NCBI RefSeq assembly: GCF_030272615.1
Contig: NC_081410.1
Span: 127,271,140 to 127,335,139 of the forward strand
Source of the DNA: Cryptomeria japonica
Taxonomy: Eukaryota; Streptophyta; Pinopsida; Cupressales; Cupressaceae
Direction: 5' to 3'
Length of the DNA stretch: 64,000 bases
Part shown: piece after piece, positions 37,207-48,354 of the stretch
Numbering within the stretch: position 1 is the stretch's first letter
Layout: each line of letters starts with the position of its first letter
Program-made: the position numbers and the translations under genes
Notes under the pieces: model-generated
The model's input: only the letters and a program-made list of their open reading frames with translations
What the model was told of the DNA's origin: nothing
Database searches by the model: none

Positions 37207-38313
37207 TGTTGGCAATATAGAGGAATTGATTATGTGTTGCATTGATCTTTTGTCATTGATGTCAACACTAGCTGTTATGGTTGGTTACCGATAAACAAGT
37301 TTTGGTCACCGATAGAAGAACTAGTGTTACCGGTAAGCGTTTAAGGTTTTACCAGTAGAGATTTTACTGAGAATCTTTGACATAATGCATAAGTGGTGTC
37401 GGTGCATCTTCTAGATGGAATTCAGGATGCAAAAGGTGATCCTTGATCGTGCCTCGACTAATTGGAGACATTGCTTTGGCGTGGTGGACCCAGATTAGGT
37501 TCGCTACCTATCTAGGTTATGGATTGTTATCATGTTAACATGTTCTCTACATGTTATCGAGATGTTTTATGGATTGGTTAATGTTGTTTTGGTCTTAAGA
37601 CGACAAGGCATATCATTGTAATATGGATGAATTAATGATCTTATTGTAATATCTTTTAGGTGGCCGACCTAATTGGTTTAGGCCTTAGGGTTTGTATAAA
37701 TTGATGTAAGATCTCATTGTAGATCATGGTGGTGAAAAATATGTTCGTGGTCGTGGAATGAAATATTATATGTGAAGGAGATTTGGTTGATCATAGGTGA
37801 TCAAATTGGGTTTAAGTAAGAGGTCAAAGACCTTTGGTATCGAGCATAATCAAGACTATAATCAGGCATGGTAGATGCTATTTCTGGCAGTTCATTCTTC
37901 TGTATTATTGTCCAATTATCTTGAGGTTGTTATAACCTCTTTGTAGTCAGTGAAACTCCTTTGGAATGAGTAGTACGCTCTAGGCAGTGTGCCTTCCTGC
38001 ATGTGCAGGCCCCTTATTGTATCACATACTTTTTGTAGAAGTATCATCTGACTGTGGGTAGGCTTCCCACCGTTGTTTTTCCCTTTATTGAGTTTTCCAC
38101 GTGCAAATCATGGTGTTATGTGGTATGGTTGCATTGTGTTAATTCTCTATTTCATTCTTAAGTTTTATTGCTTACCGATATCTATTTCTGCTATTCCAGT
38201 ATTCAATGTTTATGTGCTTGGGTTAAAGGTTATAAAGTAGTTTGATTAATATAATCTATTGACAACTGATTCACCCCCCTCCCCCTCTCAGTTGTCCACT
38301 GGTTATCCTAACA
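37207..38313 (+). repeat. Element A 5' LTR
   Basis: 1,107 bp. It contains the TTGTCATTGATGTCAAC palindrome (37250-37266), a TATA box (TTTGTATAAATTGATG near 37690), hairpin CCTGCATGTGCAGG (37996-38009), hairpin arms GTGGG/CCCAC (38054-38070), the TTCACCCCCCTCCCCCTCTC tract and the end TTATCCTAACA. Confidence 0.95.
37996..38070 (+). promoter_or_regulatory. Conserved hairpin pair in the transcribed part of the LTR
   Basis: CCTGCATGTGCAGG is a perfect palindrome, followed about 45 bp later by GTGGG, seven bases, CCCAC. Both lie about 300-380 bp downstream of the TATA box, so they should be in the 5' leader of the RNA. Counterparts occur in B (45999-46014 and 46060-46075), F, C and D, with paired changes in the first stem. 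A packaging or dimerisation role is inferred from position and palindromy. Confidence 0.5.
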
Positions 38314-38315
38314 AT

Positions 38316-38327
38316 TGGTATCAGAGA
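38316..38327 (+). other. Element A primer-binding site
   Basis: TGGTATCAGAGA, two bases after the LTR end, complementary to initiator-Met tRNA except at the last base. The leader that follows (TTTGGTCCTCTTTTGCAGAA, then GCTTAACCGCTTGAGG) is nearly the same as in element C. Confidence 0.85.
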
Positions 38328-38371
38328 TTTGGTCCTCTTTTGCAGAAGCTTAACCGCTTGAGGTAGATCCT

Positions 38372-41300
38372 ATGGAAACTAATACTTCAAATCCACCATC
38401 AACTATTTTTAGAAGGGAAATCCCTAAGCTTGATGGAACAAATTATGGGATATGGAAAATTCAAATGGAGACTGATCTTAGATGTCTTGGCAAGGATATT
38501 TGGGAGATCACTGAGAAAGGATATACACCTTATTATCTGGCATCTGGCAATCCTACTCCTGCAGACTTGGACAAGAATATTGAAAATGAAGCCCTCTTGT
38601 ATGCACTCACTGATCAAAAAATCATGGGATTGATTGATAAATCATCTGCAAAGGTTATGTGGGATAAATTGCAAACTCTGAATGAAAGTGACCCTACTGT
38701 CAAAATTGCTAAACTTGATGGTTACCGGGTAAGATATGAGAACTTGAAGATGGAAGATAATGAAAGAATTGCTACATTTATGGAAAGAGTAAATGAGATT
38801 GTCATGGGAATTCAATGTTGTGGAGGATCTCTGAGTGAAGATGAAATAGTTTCCAAAGTCTTGGGAGCCCTTCCACCAGCTTACAAGATGAAGGCGACTA
38901 CAATTAATGAATTGAGAACAATGTCAAACACTTCAGTTAACAGAGACATTCTGATTGGGAAATTATGCTTTTGAGCTTGAAGAATTTGGACCTTCTGGAG
39001 CTACAAATTCTGAACTTTCTTTTCATGCATCATCATCTACCAACAAAAGTGATTGGAAAGCCCTGTATGCAAAAGAATTGGAAGATATGAGGAAAGAGGA
39101 TGAATAATTTGAGAAACTTGAAGCCTTATTTTCTAGAAGAGTACCTATAGGACCGACATGAAGTGAGTATGAAGGAAAAGAACCTTTTAAATGATTTGCA
39201 TGTAATGAGATTGGTCATTTTGCATCTAGATGTCCTGAAAGGAATGCAAGATTTGAAGAAAGAGTTAAGGAATCATTCAAGCCTAATCAGAACAGATATA
39301 GATTCAAGAGAAACAAACAATGCTACATAGCAGATGAGGAAGGAGTAAGTGATGACTCTGAGGATGAACTGATAGTAGACTTTGCTAGTGGATCCGACAA
39401 TGGAAAGGAATGGGTGTTTATGATTTAAAGGAAGATGAACTGGAACCGGCTATCAAGAATGAAGAAAAGGCCCTGGCAGCAAAAGTTGAAAACAAGGATG
39501 AATGGGTAATTGATAGTGGATGCTCACATCATATGACTGGACATAAAATAAAATTTTCTATCCCTACAAGAATACAATGGCGGTCAAGTCAGATTTGGGG
39601 ATGAAAAAGCATGTATGATCAAAGGTAGAGGTATTATTTCTCTAGATGGCAAGCATAATACTGATAATGTCTATTATGTAGAAGGTTTAAAGCATAATAT
39701 TTTAAGTGTTGGTCAATTGATGGACAAGGGATTCCAACTTCAGTTTAAAGATAGAAAATGCAAGATCATTAACAAAACTGGTTTGGAGATTGCAACCGGT
39801 ACTCAGACTGGAGGTAATATCTTTCACTTGAACACTGGTAATAAGACATGTTTGATTTCTCATATTGATGAGAGTTGGTTATGGCATAAGAGGTTGTGTC
39901 ATGTTAATTTTGATTGTATTGTTAAGATCAGTTCAACAAAGGTAGTTAGACATATACCTAAGATTATAAAGCCTCATAATCCGGTATGTAAGGAATGTCA
40001 ATTGGGAAAGCAAGTTAGAACTTCTTGTAAAATCATACATGCTAAATCTAATGATGTGCTTTATTTGGTTCATACCGACTTATGTGGTCTAGCAAGGACT
40101 AGAAGCTTTCAAGGTGATAGGTATTTCATGTTGATAATTGATAATTATTCTAGAATGATGTGGGTGACTTTTCTTAGGGAGAAGTCTGAAGCCTTTGAGA
40201 AATTCAAGATTTTTAAATCAAAGGTGGAAATAGAAACTGGATTGAAAATCAAATGTTTGAGATCATATCATGGAGGTGAGTTCACTTCTCATGAATTTAA
40301 TAGTTATTGTGAGACAAATGGAATAAGGAGACAGTTATTTGTACCTTGGATTCCTTAGCAGGATGGAGTAGTGGAAAGGAATAATAGAACCATTTTGGAT
40401 GCAACAAGAACCATGATGATGGAAGCCAAATTGCCTCACATCTACTGGAGAGAAGCAGTGAGTACAATAGTCTACACATTCAATAGAGTTCACATCAAAG
40501 GTGAAACTGGTAAGACCCCTTATGAATTATGGCTTGGAGATACACCTACTATTAAATATTTCAGAATTTTTGGAATTAAATGTTATATAAAAAGGGATGA
40601 TTCAATTGGGAAGTTTGATCCTAGATGTGATGAAGGCATATTTCTTGGATATTCAATTCAAAGCAAAGCATATAGATGTTATAACAAAAGATTGCAGAAA
40701 ATTGTGGAGAGCACAAATGTGAAAGTGGATGAGCAATACATAAATTAATCTATATCATATGACAGGGAACCAACAGTGGAAATGATCATAACTGAATCAG
40801 CAATGCCTTAACCAGTACAAGACACAGAGACAGTTACACTAGTACAATCAAAATATTCAACTATGATTGATGATCAAAACAGTGAACCTGAAGTTCAGAA
40901 GACACCAAGGTATGTAAGGTTAAATCATTCTAAAGATCAAATCATTGGAGATAGGAACAAGGGAGTTATGACAAGAAGAAGAATGGCAAATGAAAAGGTA
41001 TGTCTTATTTCTCAAATTGAACCACATCTGTTATTGAAGCTTGTAAAGATAAACATTGGTTAAAGGCTATGGAAGATGAATTAGATTAGATAGAGAAGAA
41101 TGAGACTTGGACTTTAGTTCCCCGACCTAAAAATAAGAATGTTATTCGAACTAAATGGGTTTTTAGAAATAAACTAAATGAGGATGGTCAAGTTTTAAGA
41201 AACAAGGCTAGACTGGTTTGTAAAGGATATTCTCAAATGGAATGAATTGATTATGGTGAGACATTTGCATCTGTAGCTAGAATTAAAGCTGTTAGACTAT

Positions 41301-42546
41301 TTCTTGCCTATGCAGCTTATAAGAACTATAGGGTCTATCAAATGGATGTTAAATGTTCATTTTTGAATGGTGAACTTGAGGAAGAGGTATGCATTGAGCA
41401 GCCTGATGGATTTTCATTGAAAAATGATAAAGATATGGTTTGCAGGTTAAGGAAAGCATTATATGGATTGAAACAAGCTCCTAGAGCTTAGTATGCAAGG
41501 TTGGATAAATATCTTTTGAATATTGGTTTTACTAAAGGCAATGCTGACAGTAATTTATATTACAAGATCACTGATGATGATATTCTGAATATTGAAGTTT
41601 TTGTTGATGATATCATTTTTGGAGGTGAAGATAAATTGTGCATGGAATTCTCTAATAATATGAAGAATGAATTTGAAATGTCAATGATTGGTGAGATGAG
41701 ATTTTTTTTAGGTTTGTAGATTACTCAAACTGACAAAGGCATTTTTATTTGTCAAAGTAAGTATCTAAGGGAATTGTTGAAGAAGTTTGGTATGGATAAT
41801 TCCAAACCGGTAAGTACTCCTATGGTGACAAGTGAGAAATTATCTATCAAAGACACATCTGCACCGGTAAATCTGACAAGGTATAAGTCTATGATTGGTG
41901 GCTTGTTTTATCTAACTCAGAGTAGACCAGATATTATGAATGCAATAAGTATTGTTTCAAGATATCAAAGTAATCCTAAAGAAAATCATGAATGTGCAGT
42001 AAAGAGGATATTCCGGTATTTGCAAGGAACAACAAAATATGGCTTATGGTATTCTAGAGATGATAACTTCACTTTATGTGCATATATAGATTTAGATTGG
42101 GTGGGAGATACCGATGACAAGAAGAGCACTTCTCGTGGAGCTTTCTTTCTTGGAAAGAAATTGGTTTCATGGATCAACAAAAAATAGTCATGATTTCTTT
42201 ATCTACTGCAGAAGCCGAATATGTTGCAACAACAACTAATTGCACTCAAGTCTTGTGGATGAAGCAAATGTTGAAGGATATCAAGGTAAATATTAGTGAA
42301 CCAGTAGTCATCTACTATGATAACTTTGCAGCTATTGACATGTCTAAGAATCCGGTATTTCACTCTAAGACTAAGCACATATCAATAAAATATAACTTTC
42401 TGAAGGAAAAGGTGGAAGAAAAGGAAGTCAAATTGGTTTATGTGAACACTAAAGAACATAATGCAGATATATTCATTAAACTGTTGTCTAAGGAATCATT
42501 TGAGTATTTGAGAGACAGGTTAGGGATATCTACCCCTCCAACATAA
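38372..42546 (+). pseudogene. Element A gag-pol (Ty1/copia), inactivated
   Basis: Gag starts at 38372 (PKLDGTNYGIWKIQMETDL, the copia Gag domain) and runs to 38974, where a small indel breaks the frame at GKL. The CCHC knuckle (39192-39233) has TGA for its first Cys. Protease has the active-site motif WVIDSGCSHHMTG (near 39508-39546), then a frameshift near 39563. Integrase shows the HxH..CxxC zinc finger (about 39870-40020), HTDLCG, and RSYHGGEF where the second catalytic Asp is Tyr; TAG at 40356 precedes QDGVVERNN. RT (about 41100-41780) keeps QMDVKCSFLNG and FVDD (41600-41611) but has stops including TAG at 41489 and 41717. RNase H shows DLDWVGD, a stop at 42185 with a frame change, then STAEAEYVA to the end at 42546. 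Copia order (integrase before RT) is clear. Confidence 0.9.
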
Positions 42547-42864
42547 ACTTAATTGATGGAATAGACCATCAGTCCAGTATGCATCACCAGCTTTGTCCTT
42601 TGCTTCGGGTTGATGTAGTGGTGCTACTACTCAAGGGGAGTAGTCAACTTTGAGATTCACAGGATTTTGATATCTATGTCATATCTTTGGCATTGATGTC
42701 AAAGGGGGAGAGTTACATGTGAAAAATTCAGATCAGTTTCAGATTCGACTACACTCCTTAGGGGGAGTTGCTGGGGTTTTTCAGTTTTTCATTGTTATAT
42801 CTTCTATGAGAAATTTTTGGCACTTAGATGTTTTATTTTCACATCTAGTGTTCCCATCAATGCC
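42547..42864 (+). other. Element A 3' untranslated region
   Basis: Non-coding stretch between RNase H and the polypurine tract. It contains a first polypurine copy, AAAGGGGGAGAG (42701-42712), preceded by CTTTGGCATTGATGTC, 164 bp before the one at the LTR. Confidence 0.8.
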
Positions 42865-42876
42865 AAAGGGGGAGAT
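42865..42876 (+). other. Element A polypurine tract
   Basis: AAAGGGGGAGAT directly before the 3' LTR, preceded by CCATCAATGCC, a half of the recurrent palindrome. Confidence 0.85.
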
Positions 42877-43973
42877 TTTTGGAAATATGGAGGAATTGAT
42901 TATGTGTTGCATTGATGTTTTGTCATTGATGTCAACACTAGCTATTATGGCTGGTTATTGACATACAGGTTTTGGTCACTAGTAGAAGAACTAGTGTTAC
43001 CGGTAAGGGTTTAAGGTTTTACCGACAGAGTTTTTACCAAGAATCTTTGACAGAATGCATAAGTGGTGTTGATGTAGCTTCTAGATGGAATTTAGGATGG
43101 AGAAGGTGATCCTTGATTGTGCCTCAACTGATTGGAGACATCGCTTTGGCGTGGTGGACCCAGATTAGGTTTGGTACCTATCTAGGTTATGGACAGGTAT
43201 CAGGTTAACATGTTCTGTACACGTTACCAGGATGCTTTATGGATTTATTAAAGTTGTTTTGGTCTTAAGACGACATGGCATATCATTGCAATATGGATGA
43301 ATGTAATAATCTTATTGTAATATCTTTTAGGTGGCCGAACTAATTGGTTTAGGCCTTAGGGTTTGTATAAATTGATGTAAGATCTCATTGTAGATCATGG
43401 TGGTGAAAAATATGTTCGTGGTCGTGGAATGAAATATCATATGCGAAGGAGATTTGGTCGATCATAGGTGATTGAATTGGGTTTAAGTAAGAGGTCAAAG
43501 ACCTCTGGTATTGAACCAGGACTGTAATCAGGTATGGTAGATGCTATTTCTGGCAGTTCATTCTTCTGGATTGTTGTCCAATTATCTTGAGGTGGTTATA
43601 ACCTCTGTAGTTAGTGAGACTCCTTTGAAATGAGTAGTACGCTCTAGGCAATGTGCCTTCCTACATGTGCAACCCCCTTATTGTATCACATACTTTTTGT
43701 AGAAGTATCATCTGACTATTGGTAGGCTTCCCACCATGGTTTTTCCCTTTACTGGGTTTTCCACGTACAAACCATGGTGTTATGTGGTATGGTTGCATTG
43801 TGTTAATTCTCTATTTCATTCTTAAGTTTTATTGCTTACCGATATCTATTTCTACTATTTTGGTATTCAATGTTTATGTGCTCGGGTTAAAGGTTATAAA
43901 GTAGTTTGATTAATATAATCCATTGACAATTGATTCACCCCCCCCTCTCAGTTGTCCACTGGTTATCCTAACA
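42877..43973 (+). repeat. Element A 3' LTR
   Basis: 1,097 bp, aligned end to end with 37207-38313. The first hairpin has decayed to CCTACATGTGCAAC and the GTGGG arm to TTGG. It is followed by target duplication CCATC (43974-43978). Confidence 0.95.
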
Positions 43974-43978
43974 CCATC

Positions 43979-44882
43979 CTTACTTCAACATCAATGACAA
44001 CACAATACATGTTAACATAAACGACAACACAACACAACAACTTAGGTTTCCAACAAGTACATTTATATGTATGATTACAAGTTTATACATATAAATATAC
44101 ATGCATGGATGAATAATAAAGATGGAGATTTATTTCTACAAACTTATTGTAATATGAAATAATGGGATTAAATCCCATGTGGATATAAGTCCAAACTTAA
44201 TAATCATTGAGGTTGAATTTTTATGTCTAAAATAATTCAATTACATATGGCTTATTAAAACTCTACATCAATATAAATAAGTATATATTGGATGCGAATT
44301 CTTAGGTTTGTATTGTGTCACCTTAGCCGATATAGATGGACTAGTATCTATGCATTATTGTAGCATATATTTTGAATGTTAAATTCAATGACTTTAAGCC
44401 ATGTAATATTGTTATCATCACACTTCATATATATGAATACTGAATTTAAGTTGTAGTGCATGTTCATTTGGTAGCCGTTTCTCGAGGCACATTGTGAAGG
44501 AGATTGTTCATTTGGTAGCTGTTTCTTGAGGCACATTGTGAAGGAGATTTTAATCTCTAAAACCATTTTTATTATGACCATTCTCTTACAATCAGTATTT
44601 GTGTGGATACTTTCACTCATGCTTGTAATAGTCTCATAATCTAAGTTAAGACAATGGTATAATTAGTATTTCATGAACTATCATTATGAAAGGACATTCT
44701 TGTTAAAGAAAGAAAAAATCTTGAGTGTGAATCCCTCCATTGCTTACTTTTTAAATTTTTTTTATAAGACTAAGTAATCTTGGTAGTGACAATAAGTTGT
44801 GCTTTGATTGAAATATAAGTCTATATAATTATAAAATTAAATATAAGATTGATCATATCCTTGAGCTTGCATTACAATGGAT
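43979..44882. other. Spacer between elements A and B
   Basis: The left end (to about 44059, TTTCCAACA) looks like an old minus-strand LTR end: AACATCAATGACAACAC matches the palindrome near the start of copia LTRs. The remainder is AT-rich, with a 44-bp tandem duplication at 44461-44548 (TGTTCATTTGGTAGC...). No gene was recognised. Confidence 0.5.
44461..44548. repeat. 44-bp tandem duplication
   Basis: Two adjacent copies beginning TGTTCATTTGGTAGC and ending AAGGAGAT (44461-44504, 44505-44548), differing at two positions. Confidence 0.85.
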
Positions 44883-44887
44883 GTACA

Positions 44888-46258
44888 TGTTGGATATTAG
44901 AGTTGTAGGAATGTGTTGTTGTCATTGATGTCAACATATTCCTGTGCTGTAGTGAATTGGTTTGTTGCAGAGAGTTGGTTTGGGTGATCTATTGCAGATG
45001 TACTGATGTGGATTAATGGGTTTTGAGATACTTATCTCAAGTTGATTCAATATGAGTTTCAATGTTCTGGAAGGTGATTTGGTTGAGTTATGTGATCCGA
45101 CATGATGGTTGGTTTTTTTGTTGGTTCTGTATTGCATAGTTGTGATTTTTAGATTGTATTGCTCTAGAGTTGATTCCTTATGTTGTGCATATTTGGGAGA
45201 GTGTGTGGGACATTCATATGTGTTATTTGGGAGAGTGTGTGGGACATTCATATGTGTCCTCTATTCAGGTGGTTCATGATTTGGAACTTCAAAAGCATAT
45301 CTTTTAGTTTGTCAGTTGGTGTTCTTGAGCTCTAGAGATGAAATAATGATGATTCTTGTTATCCGAGTTGTTGCAGTTATTTTGGTGGAATTCATATTGC
45401 TTATTTATGTTCTCTAATCATGTTCTATACGTTTTGGTGGTCCTCATTCACCATGGTGCATGTTATTAAAGATTTTATTGGTCTGGTGGTATTCTTCATG
45501 TTTTGCGACATATTTGGTGGTTTAGTGTGTCGTGGATGATCTTGGTAAATTTTTTGGTGGTGTTGCATGTTCGAGGATTTTATTTAGGTCCATTCTATTT
45601 CCTTGCCGATATTGTATTGGTTTGGTTATAGATTTATGTATCATGTGGTGTAATTTTGTAATTAGGCCTTATGTGTTGAGTTAACCTTAAGGTTAAGGTT
45701 GATGATTTATATAAATAAGTGTTGTAGTTATGTAAGATGGGTGTCAGCGGTTGTATTTATGATCTATGAGAGTATTGTATATGAAAACAAGTGAATTTAT
45801 CTTTTAGTAGTGGAGAAGAGGAGAAAAGTATTGGTGCGCATACAGTGTGCTTAACCAGAATTGTAATCAAATATTTGGGGATGCTATTCTTTCAATTCAT
45901 GTTATCTAGATTGTTGTCCGATCTTTGTAAGGCATTGAGCCTTCTCAAAGTTGTTGCCCTTTGTTGTATTTGAGAAGTGATCTCGAAGACGTGTTCTTGA
46001 ATGCATGTGCATTCCCCATTGTAATATTTACACATACTACTACAGAGTATCATCATATTGTGGGTAGGTTCCCACTATGGTTTTTCCCTTGACCAGATTC
46101 TCTACGTAAAAAATCCATGTGTTATGTGTGTTGTTGATGTGGTGTTTATCTTTTCTATTGATGTTTCTGATCAGATCTAAAGTTGAGAATAATTTGTTTG
46201 AGTTTGGTGAAAATTGATTCACCCCCCTCTCTATTTTCTTGCATTATTGCTGCCAACA
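44888..46258 (+). repeat. Element B 5' LTR
   Basis: 1,371 bp. It has TTGTCATTGATGTCAAC at 44919-44935, a TATA box (TTTATATAAATAAG near 45707), hairpin GAATGCATGTGCATTC (45999-46014) and GTGGG/CCCAC arms (46060-46075). A 34-bp direct duplication (ATTTGGGAGAGTGTG..., 45191 and 45225) is absent from the 3' LTR and explains most of the length difference, so it arose after insertion. Confidence 0.95.
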
Positions 46259-46260
46259 AT

Positions 46261-46272
46261 TGGTATCAGAGC
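46261..46272 (+). other. Element B primer-binding site
   Basis: TGGTATCAGAGC two bases after the LTR, a full match to the initiator-Met tRNA primer sequence used by A, C and D. Confidence 0.9.
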
Positions 46273-46314
46273 TAGATCCTCTGGAAGAAGCTTGATCACT
46301 TGGGGTGATCCGAG

Positions 46315-48354
46315 ATGGTAGCTATTGTTTCCAAGAAGGAGAGTCTGAGATTTGATGAAACTAATTACTCTATATGGAAGAACCGGATGGAAGTCTACTT
46401 GAATTGTCTTGGAGAAGATTATTGGAAGATTACAAAGAATGCATATATTATTCCTCTGAATGATCCCGTTACTGTAGCTAAGATCAAATATACTAAAAAT
46501 AACATAAGAGCTAAAGAAGCATTGTTGAGTGACCTGATTGATGCACAGATGAGTAATGTGATGGGATTTCAGATTGTACATGAGATTTGGGAGAAGCTAG
46601 AAATCCTGTATGAAGGAGATAAACATGTGAAAGTTGCTAAATTGCAAAGATTGAAAGGAAAGTATGAGTTGTTGAGAATATTTCATCCTTTATGGCTAAA
46701 GTTAATTATCTTGTTCTGAACATCAGATGTGTCGGTGGAGTCCTTGAAGAAGATGATATTGTGGCTAAAGTGTTGAGATCTTTTCCTCCTACTTACAAAC
46801 ACAAAGTTGCTGCTATTGATGAGATCTAGACCATGACAATTGTGACAAGAGATATGTTGGTTGGTAAGCTTATTGTTTTTGAATTGAGCAAACTTGGTGA
46901 ATCACATGGCAAAACTGAGACTGCATTTAAAGTTACTATATCCAGGAAGCAGAAGTATGATCTGAGAGAAAGTTCAACTAGGGTTTCCAGATATGAAAGG
47001 GAAATGAGAGAGATGGAAGAACAAGAAAGAGAATTGGAAGATATTGGAGCACTTATTTCTAGAAGATTTCCTAAGGGAGATGGTAAGTATGAAGGGAAGT
47101 TGCCTTTGAAATGATTTTCATGCAATAATATTGGTCATTTTTCTTCTAGGTGTCTTGGAAGAGCAAAAAGAGTGTTAACGTATGATAAGCGTTATAAACC
47201 TAATTGAAAGTATAGATATTAAAAGAAGTGTTATTATGTTGTTGATGAATATCTGACAGATGATGAGTTTGAGAAAGAGAATTCAGAAGATGAATTTGTG
47301 TTCATTTCTATTAAGGAAGATGATCCAGTATCTACTGATTCTACAAGTTGCATTGTTGAAGAGAAAGATTTGGCTACTAAAATTGATGAGAAAGATGAAT
47401 GGGTGATTGACAATGGTGGTTTACATCTCATGATAGGTTATAAAGGTAAATTTGTGAATATGGAGAAGTATGATGGTGATGTAGTGAGATTTGGAGACAA
47501 TAAAGCTTATGTAATCCATGGTAGAGGTTCTATTTCTCTTGATGGTAAGAATAATACGAATGATGTTTTATATGTTGAAGGTTTGAAGCATAATATTTTG
47601 AGTATTGGATAGATGGTTTATAAAGGATATGATTTACAATTCAAGAATGGGAAATGTAGCTCCGATATAGAAGTTGTGTCAGGAACTAAAACTAAATGTA
47701 ATATCTTTCATCTAAATGCTGGAGAGAAAATTTGTTTGATTGCTTAGATTGATGAGTTGGTTGTGGCATAGAAGGATGTGTCATGTTAATTTTGACTGCA
47801 TGATTAAGATTAGTTCTACTCAAGCTAATAAAGATCTGTCTAAGATAGTTAAGCCTACTTATTTGGCATGCAAAGAATGTTAATTGGGAAAGCAAACAAG
47901 AATTTAATTCAAGAGAAAATTGTATACATCTAATGGGTTATTAGATCTTGTGGATATTGATTTATGTGGACCTTCTAGGGTGAGAAGCTTGTAGGGAGAC
48001 AAATAATTTATGTTGCTAATTGATAACTATTCTAGGATGATGTGGGTCACCTTTCTAAGGGAGAAATTAGAAGCACTAGAGATATTCAAATTATTCAAAG
48101 CTAGAGTGGAGAAAGAGATAGGATTGAAGTTGAAGTGTCCAAGGTCTGATAGAGGAGGATAATTCACTTTTGGTGAGTTTAATTCTTTTTGTGAAGATCA
48201 TGGAATCAAGAGACAATTTTCTACTCCAAGAACCCCTCAGCAGAATGGAGTTGTTTAAACGAAGAACAAAATTGTTTTGGATGCTACTAGAAATATGATA
48301 ATTGAAGGAAATGTTCTACATATCTATTGGAGAGAAGTTGTTACACATTCAACC
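46315..48354 (+). pseudogene. Element B gag, protease and first part of integrase (inactive)
   Basis: Gag from 46315 has the copia Gag domain (LRFDETNYSIWKNRMEVYL, IWEKLEILYEGD), with a frameshift near 46680 and a stop before TMTIVTRDML. The CCHC knuckle (47112-47153, FSCNNIGHFSSRC) again has TGA for its first Cys, as in A. Protease has WVIDNGGLHLMIG (near 47400-47440): the catalytic D-S-G reads D-N-G. Integrase is badly mutated but keeps DLCGPSRVRS, IDNYSRMMWVTFL, and RSDRGG with the second catalytic Asp that A has lost; TPQQNGVV is followed by TAA. The frame is cut at 48354 by element D. Confidence 0.85.
48350..48354. other. Target-site duplication of element D (left)
   Basis: CAACC, matched by TAACC at 55099-55103 with one change. 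Comparison with A shows that CAACC (in Asn-Gln codons) is the original, so the right copy mutated. Confidence 0.8.

Larger units (their letters stand above)
37207..43973 (+). mobile_element. Element A: full-length Ty1/copia LTR retrotransposon (degenerate)
   Basis: A 6.77-kb element with 1.1-kb LTRs, TGTTGG...TAACA ends (the 3' copy starts TTTTGG), initiator-Met primer site, one gag-pol region in copia order (Gag, knuckle, protease, integrase, RT, RNase H), polypurine tract and perfect CCATC target duplication. The two LTRs differ by several percent by eye and the coding region has stops and frameshifts, so it is no longer autonomous. The sequence right of it (TTCAACATCAATGACAAC..., then TTTCCAACA near 44051-44059) looks like the end of a further minus-strand LTR, so A may be nested in an older LTR. 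Confidence 0.95.

Noticed and set aside
46261-46272. TGGTATCAGAGC motifs as tRNA gene fragments
   Set aside because: They occur just inside LTRs in four elements and are primer-binding sites, with no tRNA fold around them.
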